NCBI GenBank assembly: GCA_963971575.1
Contig: OZ020624.1
Location: 3,477,001 to 3,541,000, forward strand
DNA from: Liopterus haemorrhoidalis
Lineage: Eukaryota > Arthropoda > Insecta > Coleoptera > Dytiscidae
Direction: 5' to 3'
Length of the DNA: 64,000 bases
Below the pieces are notes generated by a model. It did no database searches and was not told the DNA's origin. It worked only from the letters and a program-made list of their open reading frames with translations. Within the stretch, counting starts at the first letter, position 1. Each line of letters opens with the position of its first letter. Below are positions 45,314 through 54,749 of this stretch, piece by piece. Position numbers and translations under genes: made by a program.

Positions 45314-45365
45314 GACAAAATGACGGTATAAGGGTTTTTTGGTCATACCTACAAAACCCTAAAAA
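44421..45365 (-). mobile_element. Helentron-like element, copy H5, with tRNA-like segment
   Basis: Reverse orientation with all parts: TTGATGTGAAGTGTGAATATTCACAC (in two pieces), AGGGTTTCGCAGGTAT, body, (ACAG)n 45275-45313, GGTCATACCTACAAAACCCT. On the minus strand 44794-44710 reads GATAGCTTAATGGGTTAGAG and GTTTCGAGTTCGAGTACGG. Confidence 0.83.
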
Positions 45366-45420
45366 TGTAGTTTGGTGCTATGAAAAGCAGAAGATACTAA
45401 CCATCATTGTCTATAACTCA

Positions 45421-45890
45421 ATGAGTACCACAAAATATAAAGTTATGCAGATAACAGATATTTCAAAAGGTCCTCTCATCAAAACGAAACTCCTGTCTAA
45501 AAGCACTAGGATCAGGTTATATCAAACTATAGCACGCCCCATTCTTATATATGGCTTCAAAACATGGTCCTTAACAAACCAGGATCGCCAACACATAGTT
45601 TTCGAAAATAAAATATTACGCTGCATTTTTGATCCCATTCAAATTAATGGTGAATCGAGAATCTGCAAGAACAAAGATATCCAAGTACTGTACTCATGGC
45701 TGAGTATCTCACAAGAACTAAAAGGTAGACGACTATAGTGGCTAAGACATGTGATGAAGATAAAGGAGGTCAGAATGATAAGGATGATATGGGAGGGAAG
45801 ATTGAACACCCATCTACCAGTGGGAAGACCTCGCAACCGAGGATCTAACAATTAATGATATACATGACACATGGAAAGATCTAAAAATAA
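45421..45890 (+). pseudogene. LINE C-terminal fragment
   Basis: Reads LLSKSTRIRLYQTIARPILI, YGFKTWSLTNQDRQHIVFEN, KILRCIFDPIQINGESR, then WLRHVMKIKE and PVGRPRNRG after a stop. These blocks end the RT of insect RTE/Jockey-like LINEs. It begins directly beside H5 and is abutted by a mariner piece at 45898. Confidence 0.8.
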
Positions 45891-45897
45891 ACAGACC

Positions 45898-46075
45898 AAG
45901 ATACGAGGGTTGCCTCTTATATTTCGGGATTTGAGATCAAAAACAATTATTTATCAATTGTGGCTTTATTGTTTTTCAAAATATTCTCCATGAAGATCAA
46001 TACACTTTTGATGCGTTTAAACCATGCGTTTATAAAATATATTTTTTTGAATTATTGGTCAACATTAATTCCCAT
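45898..46075 (-). mobile_element. mariner fragment: one TIR and transposase C-terminus
   Basis: Starts at TACGAGGGTTGCCTC, a mariner-type end. The minus strand reads AWFKRIKSVLIFMENILKNN, resembling the 'WxKRMxKCIxxxGEYFE' C-terminus of mariner. The rest of the element is absent. Confidence 0.6.
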
Positions 46076-46145
46076 TTTGTCCCGCTTTGTCGCCATGAAA
46101 ATGTGGTCACTTTAAGTATAAGGGTTTTTTGGTCATACCCACGAA

Positions 46146-46708
46146 AGACCGCTCATGACATTTTTGGTCTCCGATTTCATACAGCATGCCTTGTGGAGGA
46201 GAGAATATTTACCCTGTGACAACAAAAAAGGGATGGTACTAAACCCCTGCACGCTTTCCGGTCATAGGGAAAATTGCATTTCCACTTGCACAAAATTTTT
46301 GTGTTTTTCTCTGATTTAATATTGCTTGCCCTTTTGTCAAAAGAAAGTTATAACAAATTTAAAGTCTTTTAATTATAGGCATGCTGTATGAAAACGCGGA
46401 AAATCATATTTTTTTATTACAAGATAACATGACCGTTTGAGCTCTTTGGGACCCTCCGAATCGCATGCATATATTTAAAAGACTTTAAATTTGTTATAAC
46501 TTTCTTTTGACAAAAGGGCAAGCAATATTAAATCAGAGAAAAGCACAAAAATTTTGTGTTTAAGTGGAAATGCAATTTTCCCTATGACCGGAAAGTGTGC
46601 AGGGGTTTAGTACCATCTCTTTTTTGTTGTCACAGGGTAAATATTCTCTCCTCCAAAATGCATGCTGTATGAAATCGGAGACCAAAAACTGTCATGAGCT
46701 CCCGGTCT
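46146..46708. mobile_element. Foldback element, complete copy
   Basis: Two inverted arms of roughly 260 bp: AGACCGCTCATGAC... at the left and GTCATGAGCTCCCGGTCT at the right end, centred near 46430. It shares CATACAGCATGC and GCACGCTTTCCGGTCATAGG. Inserted next to a Helentron-like 5' relic (AAGGGTTTTTTGGTCATACCC at 46121). Copy 1 is at 17393-17803. No coding capacity. Confidence 0.85.
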
Positions 46709-47186
46709 ACGAGACCATAAAAAACAAAATGAATACACCAATTAAATCCACGATCAGATTGTCATTATTTCATTTCTAGTATTATGATTTATGATAATAA
46801 TCCGTGGATTAGGTGTGTTGACCCTGGTTTGACATTTTGTGACACCCCTACGTCCAGCATTGTCCAACCGTTGTGATTTAATATGAGGAGAGAGTCGGTC
46901 GTCTGCGATAGTTTATCTTCCCTGATTACCTCCCAGGAGGGATTCCAATATCGTCAAACTCACTACATGGAAATGATTGCCTATTATAACAAATGATGCT
47001 GCTTAAAACAACGGACAGGATGGGAAAACAACCAGGTCACTTACGAAAAAATCAAAGTGTATCTTTGACAAGTGTAAATAATTCAGTAACCACCAAATAA
47101 TTAATACAATATTTGGCTGCAGGGATTATTTAAATAAGTAACTGAAGTTTAGGTTAATAGTTTAATAAGGCTTGTTTAAAAAATAA
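46709..47186. other. No recognisable gene
   Basis: Short frames only; no repeat pair found. Confidence 0.35.
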
Positions 47187-47252
47187 TAAAAAAATTTATG
47201 TGAAGTGTGAATTTTCACACATTTCTGGGTTTTGCAGATATTTAGTAAGTGA

Positions 47253-47596
47253 TGTGGAGATGGTCGTGTCCGTAATGAATAGAAGTGGAAAGGTTGTACG
47301 GGTATCGGACATAAATAAAAACATTTATTTATTTATATTTCAACACATTGTTTTTTATATCATGACCCGTTTTTATCTACCTCACCATAACACTTAATAC
47401 TATTATCTCAGGTATGTCTTACAATATTATACTTATACTTATATTTTATTTATTTATTCATATACGATGTACACTTGTACTGTATTCTGATTTTCCTTTA
47501 TGTAGCAGCTCTGATGAAGGAATAAACTATTCCGAAACTGGTCAGCTGTAGATAGTTGTTTTTATTTATGTCCGATACCCGTACAACCTTTCCACT
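47253..47596 (+). mobile_element. Small element with hammerhead-like motif and 12-bp target duplication (copy 1)
   Basis: An exact duplication TTTAGTAAGTGA lies at 47241-47252 and 47597-47608; the empty site in other Helentron copies proves it. Inside, from left: a ~30-bp extension (GGTCGTGTCCGTAATG), an inverted-repeat arm (47283-47323, AAGTGGAAAGGTTGTACGGG), an AT-rich middle, the ribozyme motif and the opposite arm (47557-47597). No coding capacity. Probably a non-autonomous Penelope-like or retrozyme-like unit. Confidence 0.75.
47504..47548 (+). ncRNA. Hammerhead-ribozyme-like motif (type I, minimal stem III)
   Basis: Helix I CAGCT (47506-47510) pairs with AGCTG (47544-47548). Core CTGATGA at 47511-47517, one extra A, stem II GGAATA-AAC-TATTCC (47519-47533), GAAA at 47534-47537, stem III AC-TG-GT, cleavage-site C at 47543 (GTC). 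All conserved core bases are present. The extra A between the core and stem II is not standard, so activity is uncertain. Stem II covaries with the copy at 56390 (G-C to A-T). Confidence 0.65.
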
Positions 47597-47726
47597 TTTA
47601 GTAAGTGAATGATGATTACCTATTTGGGATGCCAAAACCAATTTTATATTAACTTTTTTTTTTTTGTTATTTTTAATTCGAACGCCTAATACCATTATTT
47701 AGGTTTCTAAATATGTGCAGTATTTT

Positions 47727-50700
47727 TACCGACCGCCAACATATATAAGGGAGGTATTGTGAACATACCGATTTTGACGTTTTGAGATTTCGATGGATCT
47801 CCACGAATTGGTCCCTACATAAAGTTTTGACTATTTTTAGCATGATGTCTGTCGGTCTGTCTGTCCGTCCGTTCGTCTGTCTGTCTGTCCGTCCGTTTGT
47901 CTGTCTGTCTGTCTGTGTACACGTGCAGAGCAAATTCGGCTAAAAGGATTTTTATGAAACTTCATATTTAAGCTTCTGCCATCAATGGCACGAGTTGATC
48001 AACTTTTGGTAAAAATCGGTTGACTAAAAATGGGAGTTTACTCGTGTCGATTTTAAGTTTTTTGCGAATATTTCACAACAGAAAAATATTTAGAAAAAAA
48101 TTATTGAACAAAGTTGCTATGAAAACAATAACTAACAACTTTTATTCGAGACATTTTTTGATAAAACGAAAAAAAAAATGAAATTTTTTTCTAAATTTTC
48201 CCCTAATAGTTTTAGGTCATTACGAACCAAACATTAATTTTTTCTAGACAAAATAAGATGTGAGAATTCCAAAAATTTAAACCTCAAGTCTCTATCTCTT
48301 ACCTTTTTTGAGATAAGATTTTTTTTAAATTTCATTAAAATCAAAATTTTCCCTAATAGTTTTAGGTCATTACGGACCAAACATTAATTTTTTCTAGACA
48401 AAACAAGGTGTGAGAATTCCAAAAATTCAAACCTCAAGTCTCTATTTCTTACCTTTTATGAGACATGAATTTTTTTAAATTCCAAAAAAAATCAAAATTT
48501 TCCCTAATAGTTTTAGGTCATTACGGACCAAACATTATATTTTTCTAGACAAAACAAGGTGTGAGAATTCCAAAAATTCAAACCTCAAGTCTCTATTTCT
48601 TACCTTTTATGAGATATGAATTTTTTTTAATTCCAAAAAAAATCAAAATTTTCCCTAATAGTTTTAGGTCATTACGGACCAAACATTATATTTTTCTAGA
48701 CAAAACAAGGTGTGAGAATTCCAAAAATTCAAACCTCAAGTCTCTATTTCTTACCTTTTTTGAGACACGAATTTTTAAAATTACAAAAAGTTTCAAAATT
48801 TTCCCTAATAGTTTTAGGTCATTACGGACAAAACATTATGTTTTTCTAGACAAAACAAGGTGTAAGAATTCCAAAAATTCAAACCTCAATCTCTATTTCT
48901 TACCTTTTTTGAGATATGAATTTTTAAAATTACAAATGTTTCAAAATTTTCCCTAATAGTTTTAGATCATTACGGACCAAACATTATATTTTTCTAGACA
49001 AAACAAGGTGTGAGAATTCCAAAAATTCAAACCTCAAGTCTCTATTTCTTACCTTTTTTGAGATATGAATTTTTAAAATAACATAAAAAATCAAAATTTT
49101 CAATGGTTTTAGGTCAGTACAGACCAAACATTATTTTTTTCTAGACAAAACAAGGTGTGAGAATTCCAAAAATTTAAACTTCAAGTCTCTATTTCTTACC
49201 TTTTTTGAGATATGAATTTTTAAAATAACATAAAAAATCAAAATTTTCAATGGTTTTAGGTCAGTACAGACCAAACATTATTTTTTTCTAGACAAAACAA
49301 GGTGTGAGAATTCCAAAAATTCAAACCTCAAATCTCTATGTCTTACCTTTTTTGAGATATGAATTTTTAAAATTACAAAAAAATCAAAATTTTCAATAGT
49401 TTTAGGTCATTACGGACCAAACATTAATTTTTTATAGACAAAACAAGGTGTGAGAATTCCAAAAATTCAAACCTCAAATCTCTATGTCTTACCTTTTTTG
49501 AGATATGAATTTTTAAAATTACAAAAAAATCAAAATTTTCAATAGTTTTAGGTCATTACGGACCAAACATTAATTTTTTATAGACAAAACAAGGTGTGAG
49601 AATTCCAAAAATTCAAACTTCAAGTCTCTATTTCTTACCTTGTATAAAATATGAATTTTTTAAAAATCCAAAAAAAATTCAAAGTTTTCCCTAATAGTTT
49701 TAGGTCATTACGGACCAAACATTAATTTTTTCTAGACAAAACAAGGTGTGAGAATTCCAAAAATTCAAACCTCAAATCTCTGTCTTACCTTTTTTGAGAT
49801 ATGAATTTTTAAAATTACAAAAAAATCTAAATTTTCAATAGTTTTAGGTCATTACGGACCAAACGTTAATTTTTTCTAGACAAAACAAGGTGTAAGAATT
49901 CCAAAAATTCAAACCTCAAGTCCCTACCTCTTACGTATTAAGATATGAATTTTTGAAATTTACAAAATAAAATCAAAATTTTACCAATTAGTTTTAGGTC
50001 ATTACGGACCAAATATTACAGAAAAAACATCGTAAAACTAAATTTTTTAAAGATTTAAACCTTAGGTTTCTATTTCTTACCTTTTTTGAGATATAGTTTT
50101 TGATTTAATACCCAAATTTCCAAAAATAACTACACTTTCACGAGACCCAATATATTCAATGTTAAAATACGTATAAAAAATAACTTAGAATTTATAAGAA
50201 AGACATTTTAATGTTACCTCGATATTTTGTTACCACAAATGAATTAGAATGGGATTAAAAAAATAATTAATCCTCTTAAATAAGTTGATAAGGAAATTTT
50301 ATTTTTATATCATTAGCAGGAATTACGTAAACATTTATGCGATGAAACATGTTTATCTGAAAAAATATATAAACTGTGAATTTTCATAGTTTACAGGATT
50401 TCGTAGGCAGGGCTGATATTAAAAATATTTGAGAAGATAACATTCAAAATATGATTTATAACAGTAATACAGTTTTGAAATTATTGTAGAAAACATTACA
50501 AACCAATTTGCAACAAGTTTGGAACCTTATTTTACGACCTACTTATTTTTAAGGTCCCAAACAATTAATGCAAATATGTTATTAAAATTTTAAAGCACTA
50601 AATTACGAAAAATCGATATTTAAATTTGACAAAAATCACGTTTTGCATGAACTAAGTGGACAAATAATGGTTTAAATTGACAAAATAAGGATTAAATTTG

Positions 50701-51105
50701 ATTTAAATGTTTATTATAATGTTTATATGTTTATGTTTGTTAATATGGATTTTACTAGCATTAGCTAAATAAATAAACTATTATTATTATTATTATTATT
50801 AACAAACATAGGTTTCCATTATTTTATTTATTATTTTTTTAATATTATTATGTATTTATCATTTTTTTAAATATGGAAATGCCAACTTTAATTTTCCAAA
50901 CAATCATATCTCAAAAACGGTAAGAGATAGAGACCTACACAGAGAGACGGACGGACAGACAGACAGACAGACCGACAGACATTATTCTAAAAATAGTCAA
51001 GACGTTGTATGTAGGGATCTCAATTCGTGGAAATTCATCGAAATCTCGAAATATCAAAATTGGTATGATCACAATACCTCCCTTATATATGTTAGCGGTC
51101 GATAA
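47727..51105. mobile_element. 3.4-kb inverted-repeat element (R3) carrying a minisatellite
   Basis: Left end ACCGACCGCCAACATATATAAGG (47727) and right end CTTATATATGTTAGCGGTCG (to ~51105) are inverted. Similarity extends about 200 bp through TTTCGAGATTTCGATG-type and CCACGAATT words to (GTCT/GTCC)n runs on both sides (47848-47915; 50940-50985). Between them is a 13-unit minisatellite. The microsatellite position recalls the Helentron family, but both ends carry it. A third end lies at 150-177. No coding capacity. Confidence 0.8.
48180..50100. repeat. ~148-bp minisatellite, 13 units
   Basis: The landmark TTTTAGGTCATTACGGACC recurs with unit starts near 48210, 48360, 48511, 48662, 48812, 48960, 49107, 49254, 49400, 49546, 49698, 49842 and 49992, spacing 144-152 bp. 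Other constant words are CTAGACAAAACAAGGTGTGA and CTTACCTTTTTTGAGATATG. Degenerate units continue beyond the right arm (51200-51370). The plus frame at 48561-48956 is only in-phase reading of 150-bp units. Confidence 0.95.
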
Positions 51106-51744
51106 AAATGAGACATTATAATATTCAAAAAAAAAAAAAAAATTGTTGGAAGTTATTTTATACTATGTCCTGAGGCTTTTTAGGACCTCGGATATCAAAA
51201 ATTTCAACCACACCCTATCTCATGTTGTTTTTAAGATACGGTTTTTCGAAAATGAAATATTTACAAATTTTTAAAACTACACGGATCAAAAATACAATAA
51301 CTAAAGACACCTTCAATATTTATTCATGCAGATAAAAGTGTAGATTTCAAAAATTTGAACCGTAGATTTCTATTCCTTCAACAACAGAATCATCTCGCGA
51401 AAATACTTAATATTAACTTTACCTCCATATTTATTAGGAAAATTAAAAAATAAATTGAGATACCTATCTTTGTCCTTTCTTAAATGACAACCAAAAACAC
51501 TATAATTTGTTCTGCTTTTATAGTTTTTCACAATTTTTGTCGACATTATAACGAAAATTCAACACTAAAATATAAGTAATATGTTCAAACTATACTACAG
51601 TATTTAGTACATTAATTTGGCTACCAGTTAGCGTATTACAGCGTGTAACTTTTCAATTTATGGTTTCCGACGAAGAATTTTTAAATGTATTGTACGTTTG
51701 CACTGTTGTCCCAGACAAGTTTAAGGACTTCTTCAACATTGAGT
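51106..51744. other. Degenerate minisatellite and unassigned sequence
   Basis: 51190-51380 contains AAAAATTTGAACCGTAGATTTC-type echoes of the array unit. No gene. The 19-mer ACTTCTTCAACATTGAGTT at 51727 recurs at 52365 on the other side of the next element. Confidence 0.4.
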
Positions 51745-52289
51745 TAAGTTAGTTTTACACAGTTCAATTAATTGATCAACAAATTGATCAAGTTTTTTGT
51801 CAATTAATTGAAAAATTTATTGGTAACCTTGGAAACAAAAACAACACTTTACACACATCTATTTATTTATCATTTTTTTTGAAAATTTTTACATTACCAA
51901 CTGTAAAACATGTTGACATATTTATCAAAATGAAAATATTGAAAAAATATTCAGAAAACTACGAGCTGTGAACAAAAACAAAAGAAATAACCTAGATGAT
52001 GATAAATTAGAACGTTTGAGGTTATGTTAGATTTGAAAACGAAACAAAAATAATATGTTTCGAGGTTATGCTACAACTAAACAGTTGGCAATATCTTAAC
52101 AGATAAAAATATACCTAGAATTCCCTAAAAAATTGATGAAAAACTGACGAAAAATAGAACTTGTTCTATTTTCAAAATAAATTGATCAAATTTTTTGCCA
52201 ATTAAGTGACGAAATTTTTACGCTTTACACACATCAATTAATTGAATGTCAGCTTTTTCAATTAATTGAATCGTGTAAAACCCACTTTA
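51745..52289. mobile_element. ~545-bp TIR element with CAATTAATTG repeats
   Basis: Ends AAGTTAGTTTTACACAGTTC and inverted ACGATTC/GTGTAAAACCCACTT. CAATTAATTG occurs several times at both ends (51764, 51800, 52224, 52258). Inner repeats TTTACACACATC are also mirrored. No coding; superfamily unknown. A 19-mer direct repeat (51727, 52365) brackets it at a distance. Confidence 0.6.
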
Positions 52290-52472
52290 GTTAGTTAGTT
52301 AAAATTTTTGGTGTACAGCAACAAAGGCTATTTGCGCCTTATGCAGTCCATCTAAATGACTAGACTTCTTCAACATTGAGTTCATCACTGATTTGAAACA
52401 AAAACACAATGACACCAAAATGTAAATAAAACCTTTCAGAACAATAATTTTAAACCTAGTTTAATAACTTAC

Positions 52473-53334
52473 CTTTTGGTGGGTTAACAGGTATAGCACT
52501 CCTGTATAAACTCTCTTCATTCAACCAGTCTCTATTTCTTCTAATAGTCTTTAGGCTGAATATCAAGAGCAACACCAAAACAGCAACACATGCCATCTTC
52601 CAGTAATACCTCGCTCTCTTCAATCTCCCAACACCCAAACCAAGAAGCAAGCAATATCCAACACTGGGTAAATACAAAACTCTTTCAGCCACTACAAAAC
52701 CAACGTAGAAAAACAAATTAGTTGCTGGTAGAAAAGGTAGAGTTAGGAAAGCCAATGCTATTAGGACAGTAGCATGTTGACTTCTAAGTTTAGCTTCTTT
52801 CTTTGGTTGACAGATACAAACTGAAAGCGAACTCATTGAGTTGTTATTGTTGCTTGCTCGACATGGCAATGAGTGTTCTGAGAGACTATGATGACAAACT
52901 GGACAAGAACAATCCTGTCTTTCAAACCTTTTACAATTCACCAACACCTTATCAACAAACTTCAATTTCTTCCCTTTCTTTTTAGGTTTCTTCTCAAATT
53001 TATACCACAAATTTCCCAGTGCAGATTTTGCTGCTTGATACAGCATTAGATAAAAAAATAACGATATCATATTTCTGGTATCGAAGAATGATGTTATACG
53101 TGGTATTGCATCCATAGACCAGTCGAAGCTTAGAGTCATTGGGGAGAGGAGTAATTTGAAGTTGAATGTTGGAAGATAGGAGAATGTTAAAAATCTTGTT
53201 ATGATTGATGGCGCTCGAGCTGTTGGATTGTCTGCTGTTGAGAATTCTGGTGTGTTGCCCCAAGTTATTTGTAGACGAAGTAGGAGAAGAGCCAGGAGTG
53301 CTGTTCCAATTATGGCGAGACTTCGGAATTGTTT
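52473..53334 (-). CDS. TMTC2: TMTC2-like exon: transmembrane and DUF1736 region
   Basis: An 862-nt exon, acceptor TTGTTTCAG|AAACAA at 53335 and donor AAAG|GTAAGT at 52472. It encodes 287 residues starting KQFRSLAIIGTALLALLLLR (membrane segment). Then comes the family signature LLLSPMTLSFDWSMDAIPRI (DUF1736), another membrane segment (MISLFFYLMLYQAAKSAL), a basic and Cys/His-rich loop (CSCPVCHHSLSEHSLPC ... SVCICQ), and membrane segments around LPFLPATNLFFYVGFVVAER and VLYLPSVGYCLLLGLGVG. It ends IPVNPPK with one base over. TMTC proteins sit in the ER membrane and O-mannosylate cadherin-like substrates. Earlier exons (N-terminus) are not in the window up to 64000, so the upstream intron exceeds 10.6 kb. 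The Cys-rich loop is unusual to me. Confidence 0.92.
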
Positions 53335-53810
53335 CTGAAACAAAGAAAATAATGTTAGTATAAATGTAATTTAATTAATTTCATGGAAAATATGAAAACA
53401 TTTGAAATGACCCATTAGTCCAATGTTTCCCAACCTTTTTTTACCATGCCTCACCTAATTCTTTCTAAAATTATGATGCTACACTATGTAATATATACAG
53501 TCATGTGCGTAAATAGCAGTATTAGAAAAATATTAGAGTAAATACGAAAAATAGTTGGTTTAAGTAATAACTAAGCCAAAATTTTACTTCCTGGTTAATG
53601 ACCATAGACGTCAAGACCATATAAATAAAGTATTTAAAAAAATAATTGTTACTGATATATTATATTTTAAGAACAACTTTATTATTTTGATAAAAAGAAA
53701 GTATTTTTGTCGATTCATTAAAAAAATATATATAGTATTTGTAAAAATATGCTCATTACGCTGTTCATAAAAATAGCAGTACACTTCATAAAATAAATAA
53801 AACTCATTTT

Positions 53811-54749
53811 ATTAGGGTTTTGTAGGTATGACCAAAAAACCCTTATACCGTCATTTTGTCGTCTGTCTGTCTGTCTGTCTGTCTGTTCGGTTAAAATTGT
53901 AGCCAAACGGCTAAACCTAGAGAGTTGAAATTTGGCATGCTTATACAACTCTTTGACCCGCACATAGGTAAAAAAATCCTAAAACATCTAAAAAACATAC
54001 CCCCCTAAAAATATAAACAAATATGTGCTCATCGAAAACAAAAATATTTTTTTTAAATTCTGAGTAGGGTATCAAATGAAAGCCCTTAGTACGTGGATTA
54101 ACGATCAAATTTTTATTTTTGCAAAATAAATTATTTTGATGCGATTTTGGCCAAAATTGTGCAAAAAAAATTTTGTCCCACACCCTGTAGCCCAGATGGT
54201 TTAAACTAAAAATCTAAAAAAATTCCAAGTAATGTATATTGGTGTGAACCGAAATAGTACAACAGGAATTTTTGATCAGATTATGTTTCCGGAAAATAAC
54301 GCATTTTTTGTGGTTTTTGGTTCACAAAGTACAAAAGTTATACCAATGTAAGACACTCATATGCAAAGCGTCCGATGGCGCAACGGGTTAGAGCGCTGGT
54401 GTCGGAAGCTAAAATTCTCTGGAAAACGAAGGGTTTCGAGTTCGAGTACGGACGGAGTGAGTTTTATTTTTTCAGTTTTTTTTTTTTTGCATTTTTATTA
54501 TGTTGAAATTATTTTGTCAAAATTCTAGTTATATTTTGATAAATGTTGTATTTAATTTTTAAGAGCGTAAATTTAATAACCAGTCTTATTATATGATTAA
54601 CAGACGATAAATTATTTTAAAAATATCGTTCATTTTGCCGTGATTACTATAAAGTAAAATTTGTCCTACACACTCAGCATACCGCCTTCACTTATTATAT
54701 ACCTGCGAAACCCTGAAATGTGTGAATATTCACACTTCACATCAATTTT
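53811..54749 (+). mobile_element. Helentron-like element, copy H6, with tRNA-like segment
   Basis: 5' end TTAGGGTTTTGTAGGTATGACC, (GTCT)n 53861-53885, body, ACCTGCGAAACCCT, GTGTGAATATTCACAC, TTCACATCAATTTT. Inserted in the left arm region of the Tc1 element. Confidence 0.85.
54367..54458 (+). other. tRNA-like segment inside H6
   Basis: Reads GCGTCCGATGGCGCAACGGG and TTAGAGCGCTGG (acceptor and A-box like), then after about 40 nt GGGTTTCGAGTTCGAGTACGG (B-box like). The anticodon arm and 3' acceptor are not convincingly paired, so it is not a working tRNA. The same segment occurs in H4, H5, H8 and in a different version in H7. Confidence 0.55.

Larger units (their letters stand above)
47187..47726 (-). 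mobile_element. Helentron-like 3' part, interrupted
   Basis: 47187-47252 (AAGTGTGAATTTTCACAC, GGGTTTTGCAGATATTTAG) continues at 47597-47726 (TAGTAAGTGAATGATGATTA ... TTAGGTTTCTAAATATGTGC). The 344-bp gap is the ribozyme-bearing element. H7 shows the uninterrupted order (GCAGGTATTTAGTAAGTGAA). Confidence 0.8.
17333..52472 (-). other. TMTC2: 35.1-kb intron of the TMTC2-like gene
   Basis: Donor AAAG|GTAAGT is at 52472 (minus) and acceptor TTTCAG|CC at 17333. Phase 1 on both sides matches and no TMTC-like exon was seen between. The intron contains about 40 recognisable repeats in both orientations. A skipped small exon cannot be excluded by eye. Confidence 0.75.

Noticed and set aside
48561..48956. 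131-codon plus-strand frame with internal repeats
   Set aside because: It is the minisatellite read in frame because several units are 150 bp; no start context, splice site or domain.
48180..50100. Possible CRISPR-like array
   Set aside because: Units are long, contiguous and diverge gradually without unique spacers; the setting is an animal genome.
54001..54183. Recurrent frame starting WDK.FFAQFWQKS in several Helentron copies (also 36376, 60239, 61223)
   Set aside because: Same noncoding repeat DNA in each copy; frames are disrupted differently and have no domain.
54367..54458. Functional tRNA gene
   Set aside because: A and B box likeness only; acceptor and anticodon stems do not pair well and copies are embedded in a transposon.
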